64,000 bases of DNA from assembly GCF_002835805.1 (NCBI RefSeq), contig NZ_PISE01000010.1:1-64000 (forward strand), written 5' to 3'. The number at the start of each line of letters is the position of its first letter. The stretch's first letter is position 1. The position numbers were made by a program, and so were the translations under genes. The stretch is from Niallia nealsonii. Lineage in GTDB: Bacteria > Bacillota > Bacilli > Bacillales > Cytobacillaceae. Under the pieces are notes generated by a model. That model was not told the DNA's origin and did no database searches. It saw only the letters and a program-made list of their open reading frames with translations. Shown here piece after piece: positions 35,830-46,525 of this stretch.

Positions 35830-36645
35830 TTGAGTGAATTACTACGAAAATATAAAAATAAAGAAGAAACAAATGGAGTAAAAGTTATTCATGATGTGAC
35901 AAGTGAAAACTCTCCACTTGAATATGTTGGATTCAAATTAATGGAATTAGCGCCAGGTGCAAAATACACTCAAAGTTTAGAAAAAGAAGAATGCTGTATT
36001 GTTGCAGTTTCCGGTCAAATCACTGTAACAGATGGTAATACTATCTTTGAAAACATTGGGACTCGTGAAAGTGTTTTTGAGAAAAAGCCGACAGATAGTG
36101 TTTACATATCCAATGATAAAAGCTTTGAAATAAAAGCAACTAGTGATGCTCGGGTTGCATTATGCTATTCGCCCTCAACCAAACAACTTCCAACGCGCTT
36201 AATTAAAGCGGAAGAAAATAGTGTGGAGAAGCGAGGCATCTTAAATAATCAGCGCTTAGTTCATAATATTTTGCCAGACTCCGATTCATCAGCTAATAGT
36301 CTATTAGTAGTAGAAGTAATTACAGAAAGTGCAAACTGGTCTAGTTATCCCCCTCATAAGCATGATCAAGATAATTTGCCGGCGGAATCTTTTTTAGAAG
36401 AAACATACTATCATGAATTAAATCCAAGACAAGGATTTGTATTCCAACGAGTATATACAGATGACCGCACATTGGATGAAACAATGGCAGTTGAAAATGG
36501 AGATGTTGTCATTGTACCAAAAGGCTATCATCCAGTAGGGGTTCCAGATGGTTATACCTCTTATTATTTAAATGTAATGGCAGGTCCAACGCGCATTTGG
36601 AAATTCCATAATGACAAAGACCATGAATGGATTTTGAATCGCTGA
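35830..36645 (+). CDS. iolB: 5-deoxy-glucuronate isomerase
   Basis: Isomerises 5-deoxy-D-glucuronate to 2-deoxy-5-keto-D-gluconate. A 271-aa double cupin; the metal site of the second cupin is visible in SYPPHKHDQDNLP…EETYYHEL (His, His and Glu ligands) and GYHPVGVPDGYTSYYLNVMAGP. The start is TTG at 35830 with GAGGGAA upstream. It is 113 bp after iolA, with iolC following closely. Confidence 0.95.
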   Translation: MSELLRKYKNKEETNGVKVIHDVTSENSPLEYVGFKLMELAPGAKYTQSLEKEECCIVAVSGQITVTDGNTIFENIGTRESVFEKKPTDSVYISNDKSFEIKATSDARVALCYSPSTKQLPTRLIKAEENSVEKRGILNNQRLVHNILPDSDSSANSLLVVEVITESANWSSYPPHKHDQDNLPAESFLEETYYHELNPRQGFVFQRVYTDDRTLDETMAVENGDVVIVPKGYHPVGVPDGYTSYYLNVMAGPTRIWKFHNDKDHEWILNR

Positions 36646-36671
36646 CAAAATATGGAGGAGTGTTTATTAAC

Positions 36672-37667
36672 ATGAAATATGAATTCAATAACGATAGAGA
36701 ATTTGACGTAATTGCAATTGGCAGAGCTTGTATTGATTTAAATGCAGTAGAGTATAACCGCCCAATGGAAGAAACAATGACTTTTTCTAAATATGTTGGC
36801 GGTTCGCCTGCTAATATTGCAATCGGCAGCAGCAAACTTGGACTTAAAGCTGGTTTTATTGGTAAACTTGCTGACGACCAACATGGCCGTTTTATTAAGA
36901 GCTATATGCAAGGTGTTGGAATTGATGTTTCTAACATGGTCGTCGATACAGAAGGACACAAAACTGGTTTAGCATTTACGGAAATATTAAGTCCTGATGA
37001 ATGCAGCATTTTAATGTACCGTGAAGATGTGGCAGATTTATATTTAGCGCCAAATGAAGTAAATGAAGACTACATTAAGCAAGCAAAAGTACTATTAATT
37101 TCAGGTACTGCTCTTGCAAAAAGCCCATCAAGGGAAGCAACAATTAAAGCAGTAAATCTAGCGAAAAAAAATAATGTAAAAGTAGTTTTTGAATTAGACT
37201 ATCGCCCATACACTTGGAAATCGAAAGAAGAAACAGCTGTTTATTATGCTCTTGTTGCAGAACAGTCGGATGTTGTGATTGGGACTCGTGATGAGTATGA
37301 TGTAATGGAAAATATCGTTGACGGCAAAAACGAAGATACAATCAACTACTTATTCAGCCACCAAGCAGATTTACTTGTGATTAAACATGGTGTAGAGGGT
37401 TCTTATGCTTATGCAAAATCAGGAGAAGTATTTAAAGCACAAGCCTATAAAACACAAGTGCTAAAAACATTTGGTGCTGGAGATTCTTATGCATCCGCTT
37501 TTCTTTATGCTCTTATTTCAGGAAAAGAAATCGAAACAGCACTTAAATATGGAAGTGCATCAGCTTCTATTGTTGTAAGCAAACATAGCTCATCAGAAGC
37601 AATGCCAAATGTAGAGGAAATAGAAGCATTAATTGCGAAAAATGAAAAAATCGAAGCAAGAAGTTAA
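36672..37667 (+). CDS. iolC: 5-dehydro-2-deoxygluconokinase
   Basis: PfkB-family kinase, 331 aa, that phosphorylates 2-deoxy-5-keto-D-gluconate. It has AIGRACIDLNAVE and the VGGSPANIAIGSSKLG substrate loop near the N-terminus and the PfkB signature KTFGAGDSYASAFLYAL with the catalytic Asp. The ATG at 36672 follows GGAGGAG by 11 bases; the open frame extends upstream through the iolB end. Third gene of the operon. Confidence 0.95.
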   Translation: MKYEFNNDREFDVIAIGRACIDLNAVEYNRPMEETMTFSKYVGGSPANIAIGSSKLGLKAGFIGKLADDQHGRFIKSYMQGVGIDVSNMVVDTEGHKTGLAFTEILSPDECSILMYREDVADLYLAPNEVNEDYIKQAKVLLISGTALAKSPSREATIKAVNLAKKNNVKVVFELDYRPYTWKSKEETAVYYALVAEQSDVVIGTRDEYDVMENIVDGKNEDTINYLFSHQADLLVIKHGVEGSYAYAKSGEVFKAQAYKTQVLKTFGAGDSYASAFLYALISGKEIETALKYGSASASIVVSKHSSSEAMPNVEEIEALIAKNEKIEARS

Positions 37668-37680
37668 GGAGGGAGCATAA

Positions 37681-39591
37681 GTGGAAACAATTCGTTTAAC
37701 AACTGCACAAGCATTGCTTAAATTTCTAAACCAACAATATCTGCATGTAGATGGCAAAGAATTTCCTTTTGTAGAAGGGATATTCAATGTGTTTGGACAT
37801 GGGAATGTGTTGGGGATTGGTCAAGCGTTAGAGCAGGATCCAGGTCATTTAAAAGTAATCCAAGGGAAAAATGAGCAAGGCATGGCACATGCAGCAATCG
37901 CTTACAGCAAGCAAATGCTGCGCCAAAAAATATATGCGGTTACAACTTCATCAGGTCCTGGATCTGCAAACGTAGTAACAGCAGCGGCAACGGCTTTAGC
38001 AAATAATATTCCGGTATTATTGCTTCCAGCAGACACATTTGCAACACGTCAGCCTGATCCCGTATTGCAGCAGCTGGAGCATGAACATAGCTTGGCCGTT
38101 ACAACAAATGATGCCTTTATGGCTGTTTCTAGATACTGGGACCGTGTAACAAGACCAGAGCAATTAATGTCCAGTCTGCTTCGTGCATTTGAAGTAATGA
38201 CAGATCCAGCAAAGGCAGGTCCAGCAACCATCTGCATTTCTCAAGATGTAGAAGGGGAAGCATTTGATTATGATGTGAAGTTTTTCGAAAAAAGAGTGCA
38301 TTACATAGATAGAAAAACTCCATTTGAAAGAGAGTTGCAAGGTGCGGCCAGCTTAATCAAAGCAAGCAAAAAACCAGTCATTCTAGTCGGCGGCGGTGCT
38401 AAGTATTCTGAAGCTCGGGAGATTTTGATGAAAATCTCTGAAACTTGCAATATTCCACTTGTTGAAACACAAGCAGGCAAATCAACAGTTGAGAGTACAT
38501 TTGCTAATAATCTTGGCGGAATGGGAATCACTGGAACACTTGCGGCGAATAAAGCAGCTCGCGATGCTGATTTAATTATTGGATTAGGAACACGCTATAC
38601 AGACTTTGCAACAGCATCGAAAACAGCTTTTGATTTCGATAAAGCAAAATTCTTAAATATTAATGTGAGCCGCATGCAAGCATATAAAATGGATGCATTC
38701 CAAGTAGTGGCAGATGCAAAAGCAGGATTAGAAAAACTATATCCATTATTAGAAGGATACAAAAGTGAATTTGGCAATCAGATTCAAGAGTTTAAACAAG
38801 AATGGAATGCAGAAAGAGAACGCTTAAGCAAAGTCAGCTTTACTAGAGAAAATTTTAATCCAGAAATTAAAAATCATTTCTCGCAAGAAATTTTAAATGA
38901 ATATGCAGATGCACTACAAACAGAATTTGTCCAAACAACAGCCTTGCTTGCAGTAAATGAAACAGTCGCTCCAGACAGTACGGTTGTATGTTCTGCAGGA
39001 TCTCTTCCAGGTGATTTGCAGCGCCTGTGGAATACAAGTGTTCCAAATACGTATCATCTGGAGTATGGATACTCCTGCATGGGCTATGAAGTTTCTGGGG
39101 CTTTAGGTGTGAAATTAGCAGAGCCAGATAAAGAAGTATATTCAATTGTTGGAGATGGAAGCTTTTTAATGCTTCATTCAGAATTAATTACATCCCTTCA
39201 ATATAAACAAAAAATAAACGTGGTGCTTTTTGATAATTCTGGATATGGCTGCATCAATAACTTGCAAATGGATCATGGCAGCGGCAGTTTTAACTGTGAA
39301 TTCCGCAACGCCGATCAGCAAATTATGAACATTGATTATGCAAAAGTGGCAGAAGGATATGGAGCAAAAGTATACAGAGCCAACAATGCAGAAGATTTAA
39401 AAGCAGCGTTAGAAGATGCGAAAAAACAAGATATTTCTACATTGATTGAAATAAAGGTGCTGCCAAAAACAATGACAGATGGTTATGAGAGCTGGTGGAA
39501 TGTAGGAGTGGCAGAAGTTTCAGAAAGTGAAAGTGTACAAAAAGCATACGAGTTCAGACAACAAAAATTACAGCAAGCAAAGCAATATTAA
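37681..39591 (+). CDS. iolD: 3D-(3,5/4)-trihydroxycyclohexane-1,2-dione hydrolase
   Basis: Thiamine-diphosphate enzyme, 636 aa (637 in B. subtilis), that opens the inositol ring derivative to 5-deoxy-glucuronate. Domain order is PYR ([30 protein letters not shown] with the cofactor Glu), central ([19 protein letters not shown]) and PP domain ([13 protein letters not shown] … [11 protein letters not shown], the GDG…NN ThDP/Mg motif). It starts with GTG at 37681 behind AAGGAGGGAG, 13 bp after iolC. Confidence 0.96.
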   Translation: METIRLTTAQALLKFLNQQYLHVDGKEFPFVEGIFNVFGHGNVLGIGQALEQDPGHLKVIQGKNEQGMAHAAIAYSKQMLRQKIYAVTTSSGPGSANVVTAAATALANNIPVLLLPADTFATRQPDPVLQQLEHEHSLAVTTNDAFMAVSRYWDRVTRPEQLMSSLLRAFEVMTDPAKAGPATICISQDVEGEAFDYDVKFFEKRVHYIDRKTPFERELQGAASLIKASKKPVILVGGGAKYSEAREILMKISETCNIPLVETQAGKSTVESTFANNLGGMGITGTLAANKAARDADLIIGLGTRYTDFATASKTAFDFDKAKFLNINVSRMQAYKMDAFQVVADAKAGLEKLYPLLEGYKSEFGNQIQEFKQEWNAERERLSKVSFTRENFNPEIKNHFSQEILNEYADALQTEFVQTTALLAVNETVAPDSTVVCSAGSLPGDLQRLWNTSVPNTYHLEYGYSCMGYEVSGALGVKLAEPDKEVYSIVGDGSFLMLHSELITSLQYKQKINVVLFDNSGYGCINNLQMDHGSGSFNCEFRNADQQIMNIDYAKVAEGYGAKVYRANNAEDLKAALEDAKKQDISTLIEIKVLPKTMTDGYESWWNVGVAEVSESESVQKAYEFRQQKLQQAKQY

Positions 39592-39608
39592 GAGAGGGCG
39601 GAATCAAT

Positions 39609-40499
39609 ATGGGAGAGATTCTTTGGGGAATAGCACCAATTGGCTGGAGAAATGATGACATTCCAGAAATTGGAGCGGAAAATACATTGTCGCACTTATT
39701 AAGTGATATTGTTGTAGCTGGTTTTCAAGGGACAGAAGTTGGCGGCTTCTTCCCTGAGGCAAAAGTGTTGAATAAAGAACTTCAACTTCGCAATTTAAGG
39801 ATAGCAGGACAATGGTTCTCAAGTTTTCTGATTCGAGATGGGTTAGAACAAACGTCTAGCTTATTTCATAAACATTGTGCCTATCTAAAAGAAGTAAATG
39901 CATCCGTTGCCGTTGTATCAGAGCAGACATATAGCATTCAAGGAACACAGAAAAATGTGTTTGCGGAGAAACCATATTTTACGGATGAAGAATGGGAAAA
40001 GTTAACTAACGGTTTAAATGGGCTTGGAAAAATTGCAGAAGAATATGACTTGAAACTAGTCTATCATCATCATATGGGCACAGGCGTACAAACATTGGCA
40101 GAAATTGATCGTTTAATGGATGCTACTGACCCAAATCATGTTCATCTATTATTTGATACTGGACACATATATGTATCAGATGGCGATTATATGACACTTT
40201 TAGCAAAACATATGAATCGAATTAAACATGTCCATTTTAAAGATGTAAGGGAAAATATTCAAGGAGAATGCAAAATAGAGGGGCTATCTTTTCTGCAATC
40301 CTTCTTACGAGGAATGTTTACTGTTCCAGGTGATGGATGCATCGATTTCACTGAAGTTTATGAATACTTGCTAAGAGCAGACTACAGTGGCTGGATAGTT
40401 ATTGAAGCAGAACAAGATCCTGCGATAGCACACCCGTTGGAACACGCTTTAATTGCTCGGAAGTATATTAATGAAAAATTATTGATGCTTCAAGTATAG
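39609..40499 (+). CDS. iolE: inosose dehydratase
   Basis: Xylose isomerase-like TIM barrel, 296 aa, that dehydrates 2-keto-myo-inositol to the diketone used by IolD. Family marks: [15 protein letters not shown] at the N-terminus, [32 protein letters not shown] and [11 protein letters not shown] with metal ligands. It lies 17 bp after iolD with GAGAGGGCGG upstream of the ATG. Confidence 0.95.
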   Translation: MGEILWGIAPIGWRNDDIPEIGAENTLSHLLSDIVVAGFQGTEVGGFFPEAKVLNKELQLRNLRIAGQWFSSFLIRDGLEQTSSLFHKHCAYLKEVNASVAVVSEQTYSIQGTQKNVFAEKPYFTDEEWEKLTNGLNGLGKIAEEYDLKLVYHHHMGTGVQTLAEIDRLMDATDPNHVHLLFDTGHIYVSDGDYMTLLAKHMNRIKHVHFKDVRENIQGECKIEGLSFLQSFLRGMFTVPGDGCIDFTEVYEYLLRADYSGWIVIEAEQDPAIAHPLEHALIARKYINEKLLMLQV

Positions 40500-40516
40500 A
40501 GGGGAGAATAAACGGG

Positions 40517-41968
40517 ATGGCAAATGGGAATGTAATTCGAAGTCAGCCAGTAGGAAATAAAGGTTCAGATAAAAAGTTTTTAAAGAAAATTACCATTATA
40601 TCTACCTTTGGCGGATTATTGTTTGGTTATGATACAGGCGTTATCAATGGTGCACTGCCATTTATGTCAGAAAAAGATCAGCTGAATCTAACACCTTTTA
40701 CAGAAGGGCTTGTAGCAAGCTCCCTCCTTTTAGGAGCAGCGCTTGGAGCTGTATTTGGAGGTAGATTATCCGATAGCAAAGGCCGCAGAAAAAACATTTT
40801 ATATTTAGCCGTTTTATTCTTTATTGCAACATTAGGATGTACTTTTGCACCAAATACAACTGTCATGATTGCCTTTCGTTTCTTGCTTGGCCTTGCTGTA
40901 GGGGGAGCATCTGTAACAGTACCAACTTTCTTGGCAGAAATGTCTCCTGCTGAACAAAGGGGCCGAATGGTAACGCAGAATGAATTGATGATTGTGACAG
41001 GACAATTGCTTGCATTCACATTCAATGCTATTTTAGGAAGTACTTTAGGTGACACTGCACATGTTTGGAGATATATGCTTGTTATTGCATCGCTGCCTGC
41101 AGTATTGTTATGGTTCGGCATGTTAATTGTACCTGAGAGTCCCCGCTGGCTCGCATCCAAAGGGAAAATAGGAGATGCATCAAGAGTTCTCAGACAAGTT
41201 AGGGAAGAACAAAGAGCAAAAGAAGAATTAAAAGAAATTGAAAAATCTCTTTCGAACGAATCAAAAACAGAAAAAGCAACATTAAAAGATTTAAATGTAC
41301 CATGGGTTCGCCGCATTTTGTTTATTGGTTTAGGAATTGCAGTTGTACAGCAAATCACTGGTGTAAATTCTATCATGTACTATGGAACAGAAATTTTGAA
41401 AAATGCCGGATTCGGTACGCAAGCTGCACTTATCGGTAATATTGCAAACGGTGTGATCGCTGTGTTGGCAACATTTGTAGGGATATGGCTGCTTGGAAAA
41501 GTTGGTCGCCGTCCAATGCTTTTAACAGGCTTAATTGGAACAACATCCGCGCTATTATTAATTGGTATTTTCTCATTGACTATGGAAGGAACACAAGCAT
41601 TGCCATATATTGTTCTTTCATTAACCGTTACATTCTTAGCATTCCAACAAGGAGCAATTTCTCCGGTAACCTGGTTAATGCTTTCAGAAATTTTTCCTCA
41701 AAAGTTAAGAGGATTAGGAATGGGTGTTACAGTATTCTGCTTATGGATTGTTAATTTCTTTGTTGGGTTGCTATTCCCAGTTTTAATGGCTGGAATAGGA
41801 TTATCTGCAACATTCTTCATATTTGTTGTTTTAGGACTAGGAGCTATTGCATTTGTCAAAAAATCCTTGCCAGAAACAAAGGATCGTTCTTTAGAAGAGC
41901 TAGAAAGCTATTTCCGCAATTATAATAAAGATATTAATACGGATGAATCTATTAAAGCAGCAAAATAA
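40517..41968 (+). CDS. iolT: myo-inositol transporter, MFS sugar porter
   Basis: Sugar-porter MFS permease, 483 aa, 12 transmembrane segments, very like B. subtilis IolT (473 aa), the major inositol importer. Signature segments: STFGGLLFGYDTGVINGALP, GGRLSDSKGRRKN, PESPRWLASKGK, QQITGVNSIMYYG, WLMLSEIFPQKLRG and LPETKDRSLEELE. It takes the operon position of the minor transporter IolF in B. subtilis, where iolT is elsewhere. It ends 84 bp before iolG, where a new cre box begins. Confidence 0.93.
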   Translation: MANGNVIRSQPVGNKGSDKKFLKKITIISTFGGLLFGYDTGVINGALPFMSEKDQLNLTPFTEGLVASSLLLGAALGAVFGGRLSDSKGRRKNILYLAVLFFIATLGCTFAPNTTVMIAFRFLLGLAVGGASVTVPTFLAEMSPAEQRGRMVTQNELMIVTGQLLAFTFNAILGSTLGDTAHVWRYMLVIASLPAVLLWFGMLIVPESPRWLASKGKIGDASRVLRQVREEQRAKEELKEIEKSLSNESKTEKATLKDLNVPWVRRILFIGLGIAVVQQITGVNSIMYYGTEILKNAGFGTQAALIGNIANGVIAVLATFVGIWLLGKVGRRPMLLTGLIGTTSALLLIGIFSLTMEGTQALPYIVLSLTVTFLAFQQGAISPVTWLMLSEIFPQKLRGLGMGVTVFCLWIVNFFVGLLFPVLMAGIGLSATFFIFVVLGLGAIAFVKKSLPETKDRSLEELESYFRNYNKDINTDESIKAAK

Positions 41969-41987
41969 AAAAATTGTACACTAATAA

Positions 41988-42002
41988 ATGTAAGCGTATA
42001 CC
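41988..42002 (+). promoter_or_regulatory. cre box before iolG
   Basis: ATGTAAGCGTATACC matches the cre consensus at 14 of 15 positions and is followed at once by a second GAAAGCGTT half-like sequence. Its place between iolT and iolG suggests internal CcpA roadblock control or a second promoter. Confidence 0.65.
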
Positions 42003-42040
42003 GAAAGCGTTAAAAATTACTAAATTATTAAAAAATATAG

Positions 42041-43090
<1,050 letters not shown>

Positions 43091-43115
43091 AAATCTAGTA
43101 ATTTAGTGACAAGAT

Positions 43116-43150
43116 TTAACACCTAGAGAGTATGTTTCTCTAGGTGTTAA
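43116..43150 (+). other. strong intercistronic hairpin between iolG and iolH
   Basis: TTAACACCTAGAGA pairs perfectly with TCTCTAGGTGTTAA over a 7-base loop (GTATGTT). The downstream sequence is AGAACAAACAAAA, not a T-run, so this is not a standard terminator. Confidence 0.75.
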
Positions 43151-43191
43151 AGAACAAACAAAAATTTTTTACATAGAAATGAGGAATAAAA

Positions 43192-44061
43192 ATGCGTTTA
43201 GCTTATGATCCATCTCATTACCGTGATAATACTGGTTTAAAAGAAACAATTGATAATGTTGCAAGACTTGGCTATGAATATGTAGAACTTTCTCCACGCA
43301 AAGACTTTATCTGGTTTTATGAATATCCAAAAGTAGATAAACAATTAATTAAAGATTTAAAAAGATACTGTTCTGATGCAGGAGTAAAAATCTCTTCTGT
43401 GTTGCCTGTTCAGCAATGGTCTTCTCCAGATGAATTAGAACGCCAAGCGGCAGTGAGAAACTGGAAACGCTGCATTGAAATTACATCAGAACTAGGCGTG
43501 GACTTAATGAACAGCGAGTTTGCCGGCGACAAAAGCCGCCCAGTAGAAAGTGAAGCAGCATTTGTCCGCTCTATGGAAGAATTAATGCCATTATTTGAAA
43601 AAGAAGGAATCAACTTAAATCTTCAATCTCATCCAAATGATTTTATTGAGCTGAATATTGAAGCAGTTCGAATGATTCGTGCATTAGACAAAGATTGGAT
43701 TAAATTGGTTTATTCAGTTGCTCATGCATTCTTCTATGATGATGGAATCGGCGATATTGCAAAACAATTGGATGAAGCAAAAGATCTATTAGCACATGTA
43801 TTGATTGCAGATACACTTAACCATAAAGCAGCATTTGGATTGCGTTATATTATCAATCCGCCAAATGCGAATGTAACGATCCATCAGCACTTAAATCCTG
43901 GTGAAGGAGAAATTGATTTTGACACACTTTACCGCAAATTAAGAGAATTTAAATTTGATGGCATCATAACAAATTCTGTGTTTGCATATCCAGATAAGCC
44001 AGAATGGTCAAACGAATTAACATTAAAGTCTATTAGAGAAGGCTTGAAATTAAATATTTAA
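43192..44061 (+). CDS. iolH: IolH, xylose isomerase-like TIM-barrel protein
   Basis: A 289-aa AP-endonuclease-2/xylose-isomerase-like protein of the inositol operon. It aligns with IolH through [55 protein letters not shown] and [17 protein letters not shown]. The exact reaction of IolH is not settled; the fold suggests sugar isomerisation. GAGGAATAAAA precedes the ATG, 102 bp after iolG and behind a strong hairpin. Confidence 0.9.
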   Translation: MRLAYDPSHYRDNTGLKETIDNVARLGYEYVELSPRKDFIWFYEYPKVDKQLIKDLKRYCSDAGVKISSVLPVQQWSSPDELERQAAVRNWKRCIEITSELGVDLMNSEFAGDKSRPVESEAAFVRSMEELMPLFEKEGINLNLQSHPNDFIELNIEAVRMIRALDKDWIKLVYSVAHAFFYDDGIGDIAKQLDEAKDLLAHVLIADTLNHKAAFGLRYIINPPNANVTIHQHLNPGEGEIDFDTLYRKLREFKFDGIITNSVFAYPDKPEWSNELTLKSIREGLKLNI

Positions 44062-44086
44062 GAATCTATATAAGGAGAGAAGAACA

Positions 44087-44935
44087 ATGAAAATCGGGAT
44101 AAATCAAGGGACAACTTTAGGAAACTCTACATTAGCACTAGACTTGGAATTATGTGAAAAACATGGCTATGATTATATTGAAATTCGTTCTGTTGATAAA
44201 TTGGTAGAATACTTGGAAACACATACAATGGATGATTTGGTGCAATTCTTTGAAACGCATCATATTAAGCCACTTTCTTTAAATGCACTTATCTACTTCA
44301 ACAATCGCACCGAAGAAGAATATGCAAAAGTTCTTGCTGAGTTTAAAGATATGCTGGAAATAGCAAAAACTTTAAAGGTGGATAAATTTGTTGTAGTGCC
44401 AACTGTCACAGAAAAGAAAATTAAAAAATCTGCCATTAAAGAAAGCTGTGTAGAAGTATTGACAGAACTATCTGATTTTGCAGAGCCATATGGTGTTAAA
44501 CTCGCTTTAGAATTTATTGGCCATCCTCATGCAACGGTTAATACGCTGGCATTTGCCAATGAAATTGTAGAAACTGTTAATCGCGATAATGTAGGAATTG
44601 TGTTTGATACATTCCAGTTCTATGCAATGAATTCTACATTGGAAGATTTAAGAAATACAGATGGTTCAAAAATCTTCATTTTCCATATTAATGATGTGGA
44701 TGACTATATGCCAGGAATTTTATTAGATGAAGATCGTGTATATCCAGGCCATGGTGTCATCGATTTAAACAGCATTCTGGCTATTTTAAAAGAAAAAGGT
44801 GTTCATGAGCACGTATCTGTAGAAATTTTTCGACCAGAATATTATCAGCTAGATGCAGAAGAAGTAATTAAAACAGCTAAAGAAACAACAATTCAAGTTG
44901 TATCCAAGTATTTTGAAGTAGAAAAGGTATATTAA
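44087..44935 (+). CDS. iolI: inosose isomerase
   Basis: Interconverts 2-keto-myo-inositol (scyllo-inosose) and 1-keto-D-chiro-inositol, which lets the pathway use other inositol stereoisomers. TIM barrel, 282 aa, with metal-site segments ALEFIGHPHATVNT, GIVFDTFQFYAM, FHINDVDDYMPG and the VSVEIFRPEYY C-terminal Glu. GGAGAGAAG precedes the ATG; 25 bp after iolH. Confidence 0.92.
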   Translation: MKIGINQGTTLGNSTLALDLELCEKHGYDYIEIRSVDKLVEYLETHTMDDLVQFFETHHIKPLSLNALIYFNNRTEEEYAKVLAEFKDMLEIAKTLKVDKFVVVPTVTEKKIKKSAIKESCVEVLTELSDFAEPYGVKLALEFIGHPHATVNTLAFANEIVETVNRDNVGIVFDTFQFYAMNSTLEDLRNTDGSKIFIFHINDVDDYMPGILLDEDRVYPGHGVIDLNSILAILKEKGVHEHVSVEIFRPEYYQLDAEEVIKTAKETTIQVVSKYFEVEKVY

Positions 44936-44999
44936 AAGGTTAATAAGTTTAAATATTGAGTTTTTAATGGAAAGTTAAATATCCAAGGGGGTGTAAGCA

Positions 45000-45869
45000 A
45001 TGACAATTGTTTCTATGCGTGAAATGCTTATAAAGGCAAAAGAAGGAAAATATGCTGTTGGACAATATAATATGAATAGTTTTCAATGGGTTCAAGCAAT
45101 TCTTCAAGCCTCACAGGAAGAGCAGGCACCAGTCATTGTAGCTGCTTCTGATCGATTAGTAGATTATTTAGGCGGTTTCCAAACTATTGCAGCAGGGGTA
45201 AAAGAACTGGTGAATGAATTAAACATAACGGTTCCAGTTGCACTACATTTAGATCATGGCATGAGTGTGGAACGCTGCAAACAAGCAATTGACGCAGGGT
45301 TCAGTTCTGTGATGATTGATGGTTCTCATTTTTCCATTGAAGAAAATATTAAAATGACTAAAGAAGTAGTCGATTATGCAAAGCAATTTGGTGTTTCTGT
45401 AGAAGCGGAAGTAGGTACAGTCGGCGGAATGGAAGATGGTCTGATTGGCGGCATTTCATATGCGGATCCAATGGAATGTCTCCGTTTAGTAAATGAAACA
45501 GGCGTTGATGCTTTAGCAGCAGCACTTGGCTCTGTTCATGGACCATATCAAGGGGAACCAGTACTCGGATTTGATGAAATGAAGCAAATCTCTGAGTTGA
45601 CAGGAATTCCACTTGTACTGCATGGGGGTTCTGGCATTCCAGAATATCAGTTGAAAAAAGCAATTGAATTAGGGCATGCTAAAATTAATGTAAACACAGA
45701 ATGTTTGCAAGCATGGGCAAAAGCAGTTCGTGAAAAATTAGCAGACGATACAACTACTTACGACGCACGTGCTATTACAACACCAGGAAAAGAAGCTGTA
45801 AAAGAAACGGTGAAAAAGAAAATTGCAGAGTTTGGTACAGCACAAAAAGCATTGCAGATGAATAGATGA
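45000..45869 (+). CDS. iolJ: 6-phospho-5-dehydro-2-deoxy-D-gluconate aldolase
   Basis: Class II aldolase, 289 aa, that cleaves the IolC product into DHAP and malonate semialdehyde. FbaA-like segments: [44 protein letters not shown] with zinc His, [49 protein letters not shown]. It follows iolI by 64 bp and closes the operon with a terminator. Confidence 0.95.
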   Translation: MTIVSMREMLIKAKEGKYAVGQYNMNSFQWVQAILQASQEEQAPVIVAASDRLVDYLGGFQTIAAGVKELVNELNITVPVALHLDHGMSVERCKQAIDAGFSSVMIDGSHFSIEENIKMTKEVVDYAKQFGVSVEAEVGTVGGMEDGLIGGISYADPMECLRLVNETGVDALAAALGSVHGPYQGEPVLGFDEMKQISELTGIPLVLHGGSGIPEYQLKKAIELGHAKINVNTECLQAWAKAVREKLADDTTTYDARAITTPGKEAVKETVKKKIAEFGTAQKALQMNR

Positions 45870-45876
45870 TATTTGG

Positions 45877-45915
45877 TAAAAGGCTAATAGTGTTTGCAGC
45901 ACTATTAGCTTTTTA
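45877..45915 (+). terminator. terminator of the iol operon
   Basis: GCTAATAGTG pairs perfectly with CACTATTAGC around TTTGCAG, followed by TTTTTAT, 8 bp after the iolJ stop. Confidence 0.85.
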
Positions 45916-46012
45916 TGTGTATTGATCTAATGGAGAACGGCAAATAAAAGAGAGAGGGCAGCCGAAACAAGTGAATGCAGAATACATCATAGGCAGCGAA
46001 ATTCTAAATAAT

Positions 46013-46045
46013 AAAAAAACAGACTATTTACTGTCTGTTTTTTTA
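46013..46045 (-). terminator. terminator after the tautomerase gene
   Basis: AAAAAAACAGAC and GTCTGTTTTTTT form a symmetric stem that can end transcription from either side between the convergent iolJ and tautomerase genes. Confidence 0.8.
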
Positions 46046-46051
46046 TCATTT

Positions 46052-46441
46052 CTATAATTCACCAGTTAAAAATTGGGCTCTGCCAAAACCAAAGCTCCAG
46101 TCTTCATCATCATTGATTACAAATGATACCATAACATCTTTTGGATCTATGCTGCATTCTGCTTGTAATGCTTCTGTTAATTGACGGTAGAAACTTTGTT
46201 TTTGTTCCGTTGTTCGTGGTCTGCTTGTAACAGTCAGAACGATAACATCATTTGTGCGTTCAAAACCTAACCCTGTATCTTTCACAATCATTTCATAAGG
46301 TTTATGTTGGCTGACAAGCTGATAACGATCTCCTTCTGGCACTTGAAAACATTCCACCATAACATGATGGGCAACATCTAATAGTTTAGTAATTTCTGTT
46401 TCTGTTCTTCCTTCTAGCATATCAAAACGTATTAATGGCAT
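46052..46441 (-). CDS. tautomerase-family protein
   Basis: A 129-aa protein that begins MPLIRFDMLEGRTETEI, so after Met removal it has the catalytic N-terminal Pro of the tautomerase superfamily. Its length, about twice that of 4-oxalocrotonate tautomerase, and TEALQAECSIDPKDVMVSFVIND near the end fit the malonate-semialdehyde-decarboxylase-like Tautomerase_2 group. The ATG at 46441 follows GGGAG; 27 further open codons upstream are ignored because the Pro must be N-terminal. The substrate is unknown; a link to malonate semialdehyde from the adjacent iol pathway is possible but unproved. It lies 84 bp after an EIIC gene on the same strand. Confidence 0.8.
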   Translation of the reverse strand: MPLIRFDMLEGRTETEITKLLDVAHHVMVECFQVPEGDRYQLVSQHKPYEMIVKDTGLGFERTNDVIVLTVTSRPRTTEQKQSFYRQLTEALQAECSIDPKDVMVSFVINDDEDWSFGFGRAQFLTGEL

Positions 46442-46525
46442 AATAGTCATCTCCCATTTTTTATATAGTAGTTTATTGGCATTTATAAGGAATTCTTCCT
46501 TTGAAAGAACAGTCATAAGCAAATT

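Noticed and set aside
40678-41376. 232-codon minus-strand open frame inside iolT
   Set aside because: Antisense shadow of a conserved MFS gene; no ribosome site or family resemblance.
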